DNA of 64,000 bases from Oligoflexia bacterium. GTDB taxonomy: Bacteria; Bdellovibrionota_C; UBA2361; JBGSMV01. Both the position numbers and the translations under genes were made by a program. This document shows, piece after piece, positions 1-9,282 of this stretch (position 1 is the first letter of the stretch; each line of letters starts with the position of its first letter). The notes beneath the pieces are model-generated. The model had not been told where the DNA came from. It saw only the letters and a program-made list of their open reading frames with translations, and searched no databases. The stretch spans positions 1 to 64,000 of the forward strand of contig JAIBBU010000008.1 of the NCBI GenBank assembly GCA_019694515.1, given 5' to 3'.

Positions 1-75
1 CTACGCTCGCAATGACAGGAATTTTGCCATTGAGCTCTGTAACACCTACGGCAATGACACCGAGAGCTATCGCAG
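1..75. repeat. Fragment of the interspersed intergenic repeat family
   Basis: The first bases carry the core CGCTCGCAATGACAG, also found near 9,210-9,230 and many times at 31,560-31,740. Degenerate copies of GCAATGACA follow at about 51-60. The element is cut by the window edge. It lies downstream of the flagellin-like gene. Confidence 0.6.
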
Positions 76-79
76 GAAC

Positions 80-2113
80 TTAGGCCGAAGTATCGAGCAC
101 AAGTGCCGCGACGATCATCGGTTCTAGGTTCTCGGCCTGGCTGATTGCAGCGCCCGCGTTCTTCCGAATTGCTGTGCGCAGGTCCTTGGCTACCTGTGCC
201 GCATCGGCGCTCGAGCTGATAGTGTCAGAGACCGAGAGGAAAGCTAGTCCGGACTGCCGGGCCAATTCCAGGTTTTGGCCCAAGACCTCCAGGGCATGAT
301 CGATCGCTTTGATGTTATCGTCGATCTGGCCGCGCAGCGCTTTTAGATCGACCTTCATTCGGAAGGCATCGGCGCGGGAGCGAATGTTAGCATCACTCGC
401 AAAGAGCGAGCTAAATTCGTTCGACATGCGCTCGAAACGCTGCCCGGTGGTGGCCTGTGCGTTCTTCTTAATGCGGTACAACTCCGCATCTGCATCGCCC
501 GAAAGCGATCGCATGACGCCGAAGATTCCCATCTCCGCCTGATCAGAGGTGTTGTACGCTAAACTCAGATCGAGCGGGACATCGGTGGTAGCTGAATCGA
601 GAGTATAAAGAGCTGTGGCACTATCCGCGCCGTACATCTGCAACCTGCGGGCGCCGCCTCCAAGACTTGAGTTTACGGCGAAATAACCGGAGTTTCCGCT
701 GCCGGCCTCAAGCGCTGTAAGTTGGGAGATGCCAGAAAGACCTGCAGTTAAAGCCGTGGACGATCCGTCCGCGTAAGTATGACTATGAACCTGGCCGTCG
801 CCCGAATCGATGTATACTAATTTGTTGTTCTCAAGAAAATCAAAGCTATTTAGAACGACACCCTGAGCTTGGGTCCAGGGGTCGAAGTAGGTGTAATACT
901 CTCCGGTATCGCCATCGAAGAGATTATAGGCGAACGAAGTGCCGTCATCGCTCATTTTTAAGGTGTCAAAGGAGCGCACCGGGTCGCCCAGTGAATATTG
1001 GTAGCTGATTGAGGCAACCGTAGTTCCGACGGTCGAACCTCCCGTTGAAGAGAAGCTTGAGGCCGTTTGTTTCACTACTGAGGTGGTTCGAATACCAAGT
1101 TTTCGCTGCTGCTGTATGTAAGAAATTGTGGTGTCATCTTCGGAAAGTTGGAAATCGGAGATGCCTTCCAAGGTTGCGCCTCCGATCCCGGCCGGGATGT
1201 TGAAGCGATGTTTTACAGCTCCGCTGCTGTCAATTAAGTAGAGACAGTAATCTCCTCCGGAATTGCCCCCAAGATCTTGATTAGTGCCGATTAAACTTGA
1301 ACCTGTCGTGCTGTTGATAGTCAGAACTTCAAGCGGCTGGTTTAAGAGGCCGGCCTCCATAGTTTGCAGGGTGCCGTTCGAGTTCTTAATAAAGATTGAA
1401 TCATATCCGGGGTTGGCATTCAGGATGTCATCGGTGTCGATAAATACGTTGCCGGCCCGGGTGATCTTGGCGGCGCTTCCCGAAATAGCGTTGTCGGTGA
1501 TCTTCTCAATGTTGTATCCGGTATCCGACACCGGTGTGGCGAATTTATTACTCGGAACTTTTACTGGCCGGTATCCTTTGATTTTAGAACTTGCCAGCGA
1601 ATCGTCGTCAGCCGGGGTGGTGAACTGCGAGAATACTTCTGCAATCGAAGCTGAAGTATCCGGGTCCAGCCCCAGAGTTTGGAACACCTGGGTGAGTCCT
1701 TCTACGGTAAGGAGTTGACGGTCTCCAAGTTTAGTGTCCTCGACCGCTTTAACAAACTTGTGACTTAGCTTCTTGAATTCACGATCTAGGTTTGCGCGCA
1801 TACCCGCGCCGGTCCCGTTTTGACTGGCACGTTCGGCCAGCGCCAGCATCTTGTCGGTTAGTTCTCCTAAGTTGGTGAGAACGGCACGCGATACATTCAC
1901 TAGTCCGATCGAAGAGTTGATGTTCTGGACGGCAGAGGCGAAGGTCCGTGCGCCGGTTCGAAGACCATCTGCGATTGTGACAGCTCCGGATTTACCGCTC
2001 AGCGCCGCGGTTACGCTTTTGGCCGCATTGCTCGACCCGCTGCCAGAGGCGAGACCGCGAAAGCGGTTAATGAGGCTCTTATCGATGACGGAGTCGAGGC
2101 TAACCTTTGCCAT
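80..2113 (-). CDS. Flagellin-like protein with a large beta-propeller-like insertion
   Basis: The N-terminal ~140 residues look like the flagellin D0/D1 helices: a run of Ala/Asn/Ile/Leu heptads, a segment with LTDKMLALAERASQNG, then an Arg-x-x-Leu-containing helix ending in TKLGDRQLL, matching the flagellin pattern that ends in NGQKLL. The last ~95 residues form a long Ala/Leu helix like the flagellin C-terminal D1/D0. Between them lie about 400 residues of beta-rich sequence with repeated strand patterns (for example LYLIDSSGAVKHRF and SFDTLKMSDDGTSFAY) resembling TolB/WD40-type propeller blades. ATG at 2113 is chosen because it gives MAKVSLDS directly before the helix; an in-frame upstream start at 2170 lacks a ribosome site and would add a hydrophobic-poor leader. 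No flagellar assembly genes are in view. It may be a filament subunit with a surface domain or a hook-associated relative; the propeller assignment is inference. Confidence 0.75.
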   Translation of the reverse strand: MAKVSLDSVIDKSLINRFRGLASGSGSSNAAKSVTAALSGKSGAVTIADGLRTGARTFASAVQNINSSIGLVNVSRAVLTNLGELTDKMLALAERASQNGTGAGMRANLDREFKKLSHKFVKAVEDTKLGDRQLLTVEGLTQVFQTLGLDPDTSASIAEVFSQFTTPADDDSLASSKIKGYRPVKVPSNKFATPVSDTGYNIEKITDNAISGSAAKITRAGNVFIDTDDILNANPGYDSIFIKNSNGTLQTMEAGLLNQPLEVLTINSTTGSSLIGTNQDLGGNSGGDYCLYLIDSSGAVKHRFNIPAGIGGATLEGISDFQLSEDDTTISYIQQQRKLGIRTTSVVKQTASSFSSTGGSTVGTTVASISYQYSLGDPVRSFDTLKMSDDGTSFAYNLFDGDTGEYYTYFDPWTQAQGVVLNSFDFLENNKLVYIDSGDGQVHSHTYADGSSTALTAGLSGISQLTALEAGSGNSGYFAVNSSLGGGARRLQMYGADSATALYTLDSATTDVPLDLSLAYNTSDQAEMGIFGVMRSLSGDADAELYRIKKNAQATTGQRFERMSNEFSSLFASDANIRSRADAFRMKVDLKALRGQIDDNIKAIDHALEVLGQNLELARQSGLAFLSVSDTISSSADAAQVAKDLRTAIRKNAGAAISQAENLEPMIVAALVLDTSA

Positions 2114-2346
2114 GGCAATGTTAATAAATAGCGGAATGCAAAAAGGCTGCTTGGCGGACTGCTGCAGCACTTTGCATAACCCGATTAATTTAGATTTCAG
2201 CTAGAGCTGCAACGGATCTGAAAACTTGCAGCCGACCCGGAAATTTAGATAGTCTTCAAACCGATCTTATAGGCTAAAAGTGCCGCACCGCGGGCATAAT
2301 TTGCCGACTGCATTGGGGAATCCAGCGCTGAATAGTGCACATCCCA

Positions 2347-5300
2347 ATGGGCATGGCGCGCTCACTAAATTATGCAGGTATCCGTGCAGGTCGAAGCATT
2401 CTGCTGGGGATCTCGTTAGTGCTGGCCGCGCTGTTTGTCTCCGGCGCCGCGTCCGCTCCCGACTCTTCCCGTTCCGCCATGCGTGCGCGCACTTCGCGCG
2501 AGGAGCAAGCGCTCCGTTCAGTTAAAGTTGAGGAATACAGACCCTCGCTGCAAAGAGCATCGGCCACGGGACAAGAATTTGAAGTTCCGCGGTGGCACCT
2601 TGCAAATCGGCAGCAAAATTTACGGGCGTACTTCAGTGCCGATGGTTGGGATTTGGAGCCGCGTGCTCAGAGCGACGAAACTTCAAAGTGGCGCTGGCGC
2701 TATCGTTTCTCAGCCCTATCGCGAAATGCCGGATCTGGAACCGAAGGTATCCAGATTCAACGACCGAATTTCCTCAGAGTGGGGGAGCGGGTCGAAAGTC
2801 ATTCCTCTAGTCTCGTGACTGAGTGGTACCTGAATTCGGAGGCTGGAATCGAGCAGGGCTTCGAGCTGAGTGAGCGGCCGCTACAGAGTCAAAGTGGAGA
2901 TCTCGTGATTGCAGGACGGGTCGATAGTAGCCTAACTCCCCGTTCTTGGTCTTCCCAGCAGGTAACATTCTCAGACCAGCACCAAGATCTGCTGAAAATT
3001 AGCGCGCCCAAAGCTTGGGATGCCGATAAACGAGAGCTGCCCTGCGTACTCGCGTATCGCCCGCTCGAGAACGGCGCCGGACTGCTCCAGATTTTAGTCT
3101 CCGATAAGAATGCAAAGTATCCGATCAGCGTCGATCCGATAGCGAGTTCTCCAGCGGCCACCCGGGAGTCGGACCAGGTCGGCGCATACTTCGGCTACTC
3201 CGTCGCCAGCGCTGGAGATGTGAATGGTGACGGATATTCGGACGTAATCGTTGGAGCCCCGCTTTTTGATAACGGTAGCACGGATGAGGGGCGCGCCTAT
3301 CTGTTTCTCGGTTCTGCGACGGGGCTAGCTGCTAGTGCCAGTTGGAGCAGCGAAAGCGACCAAATTAGCGCCGCATACGGTGCCGCGGTTGGGACTGCCG
3401 GCGATGTGAATGGTGACGGCTATGCCGACGTGGTGGTTGGTGCTCCGGGTTATGACCGGGGTCAAACCAACGAAGGGCGGGTGTTCGTTTATCTCGGTTC
3501 GGCCAGCGGATTGGGTACTCAGCCAAGCTGGTCGGCGGAAAGTGATCAGGCCGGTGCGCTCTTTGGATTTGCGCTTTCGACCGCCGGTGATGTTAACGGC
3601 GATGGATACTCCGATCTGTTAGTCGGTGCCTACGGCTTTTCGAACGGCAGTGCGGGGGAAGGGCGCGCGTTTCTCTACCTGGGGTCTGCCTCGGGACTTG
3701 GAACCGCGCTAATTTGGACCGCAGAAAGCGACCAGGTCGCGGCGAATTTTGGTAAAGCGGTCTCTACGGCGGGAGATCTTAACGGGGACGGTTACTCCGA
3801 TGTCGTTATCGGCGCTCCCAATTTCGATAATGGACAGAATGACGAAGGCAAAGTTTATGTCTATCTAGGTTCGGCCAGCGGGCTAGGCAGTAGTGCTGCC
3901 TGGAGCTTCGAGGCCAATCAGGCCGGCGCGGTCCTGGGCACGGCGGTTGGATCGCCGGGGGATGTGAATGGGGACGGCTACGCCGACCTACTCGTCGGAG
4001 CACCGAACTACGATAACGGCAATACCGACGAAGGGCGGGCGTATCTCTTTACCGGCTCGGCCATAGGGTTGGGGCCAACTGCCGCGTGGATGGGAGAGGG
4101 AGATCAGGATGGGGCGGCCTACGGATTTGCCCTCGGAACCTTGGGCGACCTAAATGGCGATGGTTACGCGGATGTGCTGATCGGTGTCCCGAATTACGAT
4201 CACGGACAGAGCAACGAGGGACGGATCGTGGTGTATTTTGGTTCAGCGTCAGGGGTATCTTTGCTCCCCGATTTTAGCTTCGAATCAGATCAAACCGAGG
4301 CGCTGCTGGGCAGCGCCGTAGCGATCGCGGGGGATATAAATGGCGATGGTTTCGGGGATCTTCTCGCTGGCGCATATGTTTACGACAACGGTCAAAGTGA
4401 AGAGGGGAGGGTTTACCTTTTTGCGGGCTCTGCCGCTAACTTAGCGGCTAACCCGGGGTGGAGCGCTATCGGCGACCAAGCTGCTGCGGCTTTGGGCGCC
4501 TCGCTCGCCTCGGCCGGAGATGTAAATGGCGACGGCTATGCGGATTTACTCGTGGGCGCACCCACATACGATAACGGTGAGAGTGATGAGGGGCGGGTCT
4601 ATCTTTACCTCGGCTCCGCGAACGGACTCTCGTCAACACCGGCATGGTCAGCCGAGGGTGATCAGGTCGAGGCCTCCTTTGGATACGCGGTAGCCTCAGC
4701 CGGTGACGTAAATGGAGATGGCTACTCGGATGTGCTAGTGGGCGCGCGGTTCTACGACAACACCGAAATTAACGAAGGGCGAGCCTATCTTTACCTCGGC
4801 TCGGCCTCAGGTTTATCTGCTTCCCCTGCATGGACGGCGGAACCTGATCAGGATTACACCTTCTTTGGTTATACACTCTCGGCCGCGGGTGATGTGAACG
4901 GCGATGGCTACGCGGATGTCATCATCGGGGGCTACCGCTACGATAACGGAGATCTGGATGAGGGGCGGGCTTTTGTTTATTTAGGCGGCCCTACCGGGCT
5001 TGGAGCGTTACCGGCATGGAGCGCGGAATCAGATCAAGATCTAAGCGACTATGCGATTTCAGTTAGCGCCGCGGGAGACGTCAATGGGGACGGCTACTCT
5101 GATGTTATCGTCGGTGCCCGTTTCTACGATAGTGGACAGACCAATGAGGGCAAAGCGTTCGTTTATCTTGGTTCAGCCTCGGGGTTGGCCAGTGCGCCGA
5201 GCTGGAGTGCTGAGGCCAATCAAAATGCAGCTCTTTTCGGAGTCATGGTGGCCGGGGCGGGGGACGTTAACGGTGACGGCTACTCCGATGTGGTAGTTGG

Positions 5301-7332
5301 CGCAAAATTTTACGACAGCGGGGAGAACAATGAGGGCAGAGCCTCTCTATATCTCGGTTCCGCGTCAGGCTTAGCAACGACCGCCGCTTGGACCGCCGAA
5401 GGTAACGAAGAGCAGGCCGAGTTCGGCTCAAGTTTGGCCCCTGCTGGCGACGTAAATGGCGATGGCTATTCTGATCTGTTGGTTGGGGCTGCCAAACTCG
5501 ACAACAACGGGGTTGACCAGGGCAAAGTCTATCTCTATCTCGGCTCATCGACCGGGCTCCAGTCCGCAGCGGTGTGGTCCAGCGGTGGCACCCAGGATGA
5601 TGAAGGGTGGGGAACCGCCGTCGCATCAGCCGGAGATACTAATGGGGACGGCTATTCCGATATCGTTGTCGGTGCGCCCGGCTTTGATGGGGATCAGGTT
5701 GATGGGGGAAAAGTTTCTCTTTATCTGGGAAATGGAGCTGCGGGTCTGTCCGTAGCAGCTCAGCAGGCAGGCAGCGCTGGATTTCTAATGCAGCCTCTGG
5801 GATTGAGTTACGGCACGAGCTTCGAAATGCGGCTAAAGGGCCGTGTCCCGGCGGGTCGCACACGCGCAAGGCTTGTATGGGAGAGTAAAGCCCTAGGTGT
5901 AAGCTTTAATGGACAGGGGCTCGGAGCAGGGTCGGGTTGGACTGACATCGGCAATGTTGGGGCGACGCTGGCGCAGAGTATAAGCGGGCTGGAAATCGGA
6001 CGAAGCTACCACTGGCGTGCTCGGATCCAGTATCTACCATATCTGTCATACTCCGCTTGGTTCTCGGTAGGAAACAATGGTGCTAACGAGGCTGATTTCC
6101 GAGCCATGTTGCAGATTGTTCCGACCCCGACTCCTAATCCATTAGGCACGGAAACGGCGACTCCAACGGCTACGCCAACCGCCACTCCGACTGAGACCTT
6201 GACACCGTTGCCGACTCCGACCATTGCAACGGATCCGTTGGAAACAATAACGCCGACGCCCACAGCAACGGAATCCCAGGGAACACCGGCCGCTACAGGC
6301 ACTATCACTGCCACGCCTACGCCCACGGTGGAAGGGGGGCCGCATTCCTTGACCCCCACGATTACTCCAACTCCGACGCCAGCGCCCGGCGATTCAGACG
6401 GGGACGGCATCCCGGACGGGACAGAAGGGGGGGGAGATTCAGATGGGGACGGCGTTGACAATGCGCATGATCTTGATGCCGACGGCGACGGTATTATGGA
6501 CCGGATTGAGGGCAGCTCCGATTTCGACCTTGATGGTTTGGCCGCCTATCTCGATTTAGACTCGGATGGCGATGGTATTCGCGACAATATTGAGGGACAA
6601 AGCAGCGCTCAGTTCCACCGTCCTTCGGGAGTGGATCTGGACCACAACGGAATAGACGACGGCTACGACGGCGGTGATCTGATCTTGCCTAATGATTTCG
6701 ACGCCGACGGGACCCCTGACTATCTCGATCTCGATTCCGACAATGATGGCGCAACCGATTACCAGGAGGCTTTTGACCTGGATTCCGATGGCAATCCCGA
6801 AGTTACGGAGTTAGGCGTAGATTCGGATGGTCATGGGCTAGATGATGCCTTCGAGCCTTTCATCGACCTTTCCCAGCTAAATCCCGTCTGGCGCGACGCT
6901 TCCAATCCGCCCGAGTGCCAGCTAAGTAGTCAGCTCAAGGTGCTGTCGGTCGTTGAACGCTTAGCTTCGAAATTGAACACTCAGATCGCTAGATTTTCTT
7001 TGAAATCGAGCCGCTGCGGGGCTCTGGAGCTAAGGAGCTTGGTAATCCGAGGGCAGGGTGGGTACCGCAATTTGACGCAGACCCTTAGAAACGGCTTTAG
7101 CCAAACCAAATTAGTTTGTCCCTATGGAGTGTGTGTTCCCGTGAGTACTAGCAAGACAATTAAACGGCTAAAACGGCAGGCCAAGAAACTCTCGAGCGCG
7201 GCATTAAAGGCTGAATTGCAGAGTCTTAAGAACTGTGGCCGCAGCGTGAGCGCGAAGAGTTCTCCGCGGCTAAAGAACAAGCTGTTGGCAGCGATCGGTC
7301 GTCTCCCGCGAAAGTTTACCCGGTGTTTCTAG
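2347..7332 (+). CDS. Giant secreted FG-GAP / thrombospondin-3-repeat surface protein
   Basis: About 1,660 residues. A Sec signal peptide (SILLGISLVLAALFVSGAASA) is followed by a ~230-residue N-terminal domain of unknown type. Next come 14 tandem ~62-residue FG-GAP repeats, each with a GDVNGDGYSDV-type calcium loop and an EGRAYLYLGSASGL-type strand. A ~115-residue fibronectin-III-like domain follows, then a ~90-residue Thr/Pro-rich linker (nt ~6,121-6,390), at least eight DxDGDGxxD thrombospondin-3-like calcium loops (nt ~6,390-6,860) and a Cys-containing helical C-terminus. FG-GAP units fold as blades of integrin-type propellers, so the protein is probably a calcium-stabilised extracellular adhesin or structural protein. 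Possible starts are GTG 2335, ATG 2347 and ATG 2353; all keep the signal peptide and none has a strong ribosome site. No sorting signal is evident at the C-terminus. Confidence 0.9.
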   Translation: MGMARSLNYAGIRAGRSILLGISLVLAALFVSGAASAPDSSRSAMRARTSREEQALRSVKVEEYRPSLQRASATGQEFEVPRWHLANRQQNLRAYFSADGWDLEPRAQSDETSKWRWRYRFSALSRNAGSGTEGIQIQRPNFLRVGERVESHSSSLVTEWYLNSEAGIEQGFELSERPLQSQSGDLVIAGRVDSSLTPRSWSSQQVTFSDQHQDLLKISAPKAWDADKRELPCVLAYRPLENGAGLLQILVSDKNAKYPISVDPIASSPAATRESDQVGAYFGYSVASAGDVNGDGYSDVIVGAPLFDNGSTDEGRAYLFLGSATGLAASASWSSESDQISAAYGAAVGTAGDVNGDGYADVVVGAPGYDRGQTNEGRVFVYLGSASGLGTQPSWSAESDQAGALFGFALSTAGDVNGDGYSDLLVGAYGFSNGSAGEGRAFLYLGSASGLGTALIWTAESDQVAANFGKAVSTAGDLNGDGYSDVVIGAPNFDNGQNDEGKVYVYLGSASGLGSSAAWSFEANQAGAVLGTAVGSPGDVNGDGYADLLVGAPNYDNGNTDEGRAYLFTGSAIGLGPTAAWMGEGDQDGAAYGFALGTLGDLNGDGYADVLIGVPNYDHGQSNEGRIVVYFGSASGVSLLPDFSFESDQTEALLGSAVAIAGDINGDGFGDLLAGAYVYDNGQSEEGRVYLFAGSAANLAANPGWSAIGDQAAAALGASLASAGDVNGDGYADLLVGAPTYDNGESDEGRVYLYLGSANGLSSTPAWSAEGDQVEASFGYAVASAGDVNGDGYSDVLVGARFYDNTEINEGRAYLYLGSASGLSASPAWTAEPDQDYTFFGYTLSAAGDVNGDGYADVIIGGYRYDNGDLDEGRAFVYLGGPTGLGALPAWSAESDQDLSDYAISVSAAGDVNGDGYSDVIVGARFYDSGQTNEGKAFVYLGSASGLASAPSWSAEANQNAALFGVMVAGAGDVNGDGYSDVVVGAKFYDSGENNEGRASLYLGSASGLATTAAWTAEGNEEQAEFGSSLAPAGDVNGDGYSDLLVGAAKLDNNGVDQGKVYLYLGSSTGLQSAAVWSSGGTQDDEGWGTAVASAGDTNGDGYSDIVVGAPGFDGDQVDGGKVSLYLGNGAAGLSVAAQQAGSAGFLMQPLGLSYGTSFEMRLKGRVPAGRTRARLVWESKALGVSFNGQGLGAGSGWTDIGNVGATLAQSISGLEIGRSYHWRARIQYLPYLSYSAWFSVGNNGANEADFRAMLQIVPTPTPNPLGTETATPTATPTATPTETLTPLPTPTIATDPLETITPTPTATESQGTPAATGTITATPTPTVEGGPHSLTPTITPTPTPAPGDSDGDGIPDGTEGGGDSDGDGVDNAHDLDADGDGIMDRIEGSSDFDLDGLAAYLDLDSDGDGIRDNIEGQSSAQFHRPSGVDLDHNGIDDGYDGGDLILPNDFDADGTPDYLDLDSDNDGATDYQEAFDLDSDGNPEVTELGVDSDGHGLDDAFEPFIDLSQLNPVWRDASNPPECQLSSQLKVLSVVERLASKLNTQIARFSLKSSRCGALELRSLVIRGQGGYRNLTQTLRNGFSQTKLVCPYGVCVPVSTSKTIKRLKRQAKKLSSAALKAELQSLKNCGRSVSAKSSPRLKNKLLAAIGRLPRKFTRCF
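3160..5750 (+). repeat. 14 tandem ~186-bp FG-GAP coding repeats
   Basis: The coding sequence repeats with a period of about 186 bp, visible in recurring GGAGATGTGAATGGTGACGG-like cores (about 3,210, 3,400, 3,590, 3,775 and so on to 5,640). The copies are diverged at the DNA level, so this is an old array rather than a recent expansion. Fourteen units would make two complete seven-bladed propellers. Confidence 0.85.
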
Positions 7333-7498
7333 TGCGCCATGAAAACCGGGGCAGCGTTCAGCTCCGGGGAGGCGACTTGATAGCATGCGTGAACCTCAGA
7401 TCATTAAAAAATCGCGGTAATACCCCGAACCGGCTTTGACTTTTGGCAGCGCTGCTTTCAAGATAGGCGAGCGAGTGCCTTAAAGGTTTTCTATCAAG

Positions 7499-8914
7499 AT
7501 GGCGGACAGCGATAAAACCACAGATGAACGTGCAGAGAAGCTGGTACAGCGTGCCGAGCGTGTTGCCGCCCTCATTGAAAAGCGCGACTTTCATCAACTT
7601 CGTGATGATCTAATCAAGCTTGAACCAGCTGATGTAGCCGAAGTGTTGGGATCGCTGGATGATGCCGACAAGGCTGTGATCTTTAGAATCGTCCCCCGGC
7701 CGCTCGCTAAAGAAAGCTTCGAGTATCTTGATGTGGAGCAGCAAAAATCGCTCCTGAATGCGCTCGGTGATTCGCGCGTGGCTATCATCCTGAACGAGAT
7801 GTCGCCGGATGATCGCACTGCGCTGCTGGAGGAGGTGCCGGCGCAGGCCGCGAAGCAGCTGCTGCAGCTATTGTCAAAAGAGGAGCGTGCGGTAGCACTG
7901 ACCCTGCTGGGATATCCGGAGGGTAGTGTCGGGCGCCTGATGACCCCGGAGTACCTTGCCGTCAAGGAAACCCTAACTGTCATTGAGGTCTTGGAGTATA
8001 TCCGCGAGCAGGGGCGCGAAAAGGGCGATCTCGATGTGGTGTACGTCACGGACGCCAACGGCAAATTGGTCGATGACCTCAATATCCGCGAACTGCTGCT
8101 CTCCAAATTCGGCACCAAGCTTTCCGAGATCGTCGATCGTAAGTATGTTTCGCTGTCGGCGACTGAGGATCAGGAGGCTGCGACACAGCTCTTTAAGAAG
8201 TACGGCCGCCCAGCTCTTCCCGTGGTGGATTCGGGGGGCCATTTGCTCGGTGTCGTCACGATCGACGACGTAATTCATGTGATTGAAGAGGAAACCACCG
8301 AGGACATCCATAAGTTGGGTGCCGTGGGAGCGTTGGAAAACGCCTATATTCGCACACCGCTGGCAGAGCTGGTGCGGAAACGAGCCGGCTGGCTGGTGCT
8401 CCTAATGATAGGCGAAATGCTGACGGCGACCGCGATGGGATACTTCGAGGGCGAGATCTCGCGTGCCGTCGTTTTGGCGCTGTTTATCCCGTTGATTATT
8501 TCAAGCGGCGGAAATTCCGGTTCCCAGGCAGCTACGCTCATCATTCGTGCGCTTGCGGTGGGAGAAATTACCCTTAAAGACTGGAGCACGGTATTTGTGC
8601 GCGAAGTTATTTCAGGGGCCTGTCTAGGGGCGATTCTGGGTGCGATCGGATTCTTGCGTATTGTGATGTGGTCTTTATTCTTTAATATTTACGGGCCGCA
8701 TTGGTTCAATGTGGGGTTGGTCGTTAGCTTTTCGCTCTTCGCCGTCGTGGTTTGGGGGGTCTTGGTCGGCTCAATGCTGCCTTTTGGCCTTAAACGGGTT
8801 GGAATCGATCCCGCCACATCCTCAGCGCCGTTCGTTGCAACCTTGGTGGACGTCACTGGACTCGTAATTTATTTCACGATCGCGGCGCGCCTGCTAGGCG
8901 GCACGCTGCTTTAG
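7499..8914 (+). CDS. mgtE: Magnesium transporter MgtE
   Basis: A 471-residue protein with the full MgtE layout. An N-terminal helical superhelix (residues ~15-140, including LEPADVAEVLGSL and ILNEMSPDDRTALLEEVP) precedes a CBS pair (~145-270, with GRLMTPEYLAVKE and LPVVDSGGHLLGVVTIDDV). A five-helix membrane domain follows from ~290 to the end, containing PLIISSGGNSGSQAATLIIR, the conserved ion-pore segment. MgtE is a homodimeric Mg2+ channel gated by Mg2+ binding to the cytosolic domains. ATG at 7499 gives the expected N-terminus. The gene stands alone. I looked for an M-box-type leader in the 166 bp upstream and did not see one. Confidence 0.95.
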   Translation: MADSDKTTDERAEKLVQRAERVAALIEKRDFHQLRDDLIKLEPADVAEVLGSLDDADKAVIFRIVPRPLAKESFEYLDVEQQKSLLNALGDSRVAIILNEMSPDDRTALLEEVPAQAAKQLLQLLSKEERAVALTLLGYPEGSVGRLMTPEYLAVKETLTVIEVLEYIREQGREKGDLDVVYVTDANGKLVDDLNIRELLLSKFGTKLSEIVDRKYVSLSATEDQEAATQLFKKYGRPALPVVDSGGHLLGVVTIDDVIHVIEEETTEDIHKLGAVGALENAYIRTPLAELVRKRAGWLVLLMIGEMLTATAMGYFEGEISRAVVLALFIPLIISSGGNSGSQAATLIIRALAVGEITLKDWSTVFVREVISGACLGAILGAIGFLRIVMWSLFFNIYGPHWFNVGLVVSFSLFAVVVWGVLVGSMLPFGLKRVGIDPATSSAPFVATLVDVTGLVIYFTIAARLLGGTLL

Positions 8915-8919
8915 CGTTT

Positions 8920-9267
8920 CTGTCATGGCTGTCCGGGTTAGGTAATGCGAAGACAGATTTTCTGTCATTGCGAACCCGAGCGTGGCGAGGGTGAAGCAAC
9001 CCCTAACATTATGTCGATGCAGGCTTTATTTCTAGATAATCGTAAAAGTTCCTTTCGAGCATCAAGACCACGGCGATTGGCTGGCGAATGCGCAAACAAT
9101 TCTCCTAGCTCTTTCAGTCAACAGCCGCAGCTTGCGTGTTTGTAAGAAACGTTTTGCAACTACCAAGGGACAAAAGCTCCTTAGACATAATGGTAGGGAT
9201 TGCTTCGCTACGCTCGCAATGACAGAAAATCTGTCTTCGAAGCGCCTAACTCGTACAGCCACGGCAG
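8920..9267. repeat. MITE-like hairpin element with ~85-95-bp inverted arms
   Basis: The left arm (8920-9015) and right arm (9184-9267) are near-complete inverted copies. Both include GGCTGT near the outer end, then GTTAGG, GAAGACAGATTTTCTGTC and ATTGCGA, and at the inner edge GCAA..CCCTA and ATTATGTC. The ~170-bp centre is unrelated sequence with no credible gene. The element fills the space between the convergent mgtE and nadA genes. It carries the same ATTGCGAGC core as the repeats at 1-75 and 31.4-31.8 kb. No transposase is present, so it would have to be mobilised in trans or be a transcription-terminating hairpin. Confidence 0.75.
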
Positions 9268-9282
9268 AACTGAGCGCGCGGG

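Noticed and set aside
6006-6461. Val/Gly-rich minus-strand frame
   Set aside because: It is the complement of the Thr/Pro-linker codons of the FG-GAP protein.
7333-7498. Magnesium-sensing M-box riboswitch upstream of mgtE
   Set aside because: I found no recognisable M-box core in the 166-bp leader.
8945-9262. Short frames on both strands inside the hairpin repeat
   Set aside because: They arise from the inverted arms and do not resemble any protein.
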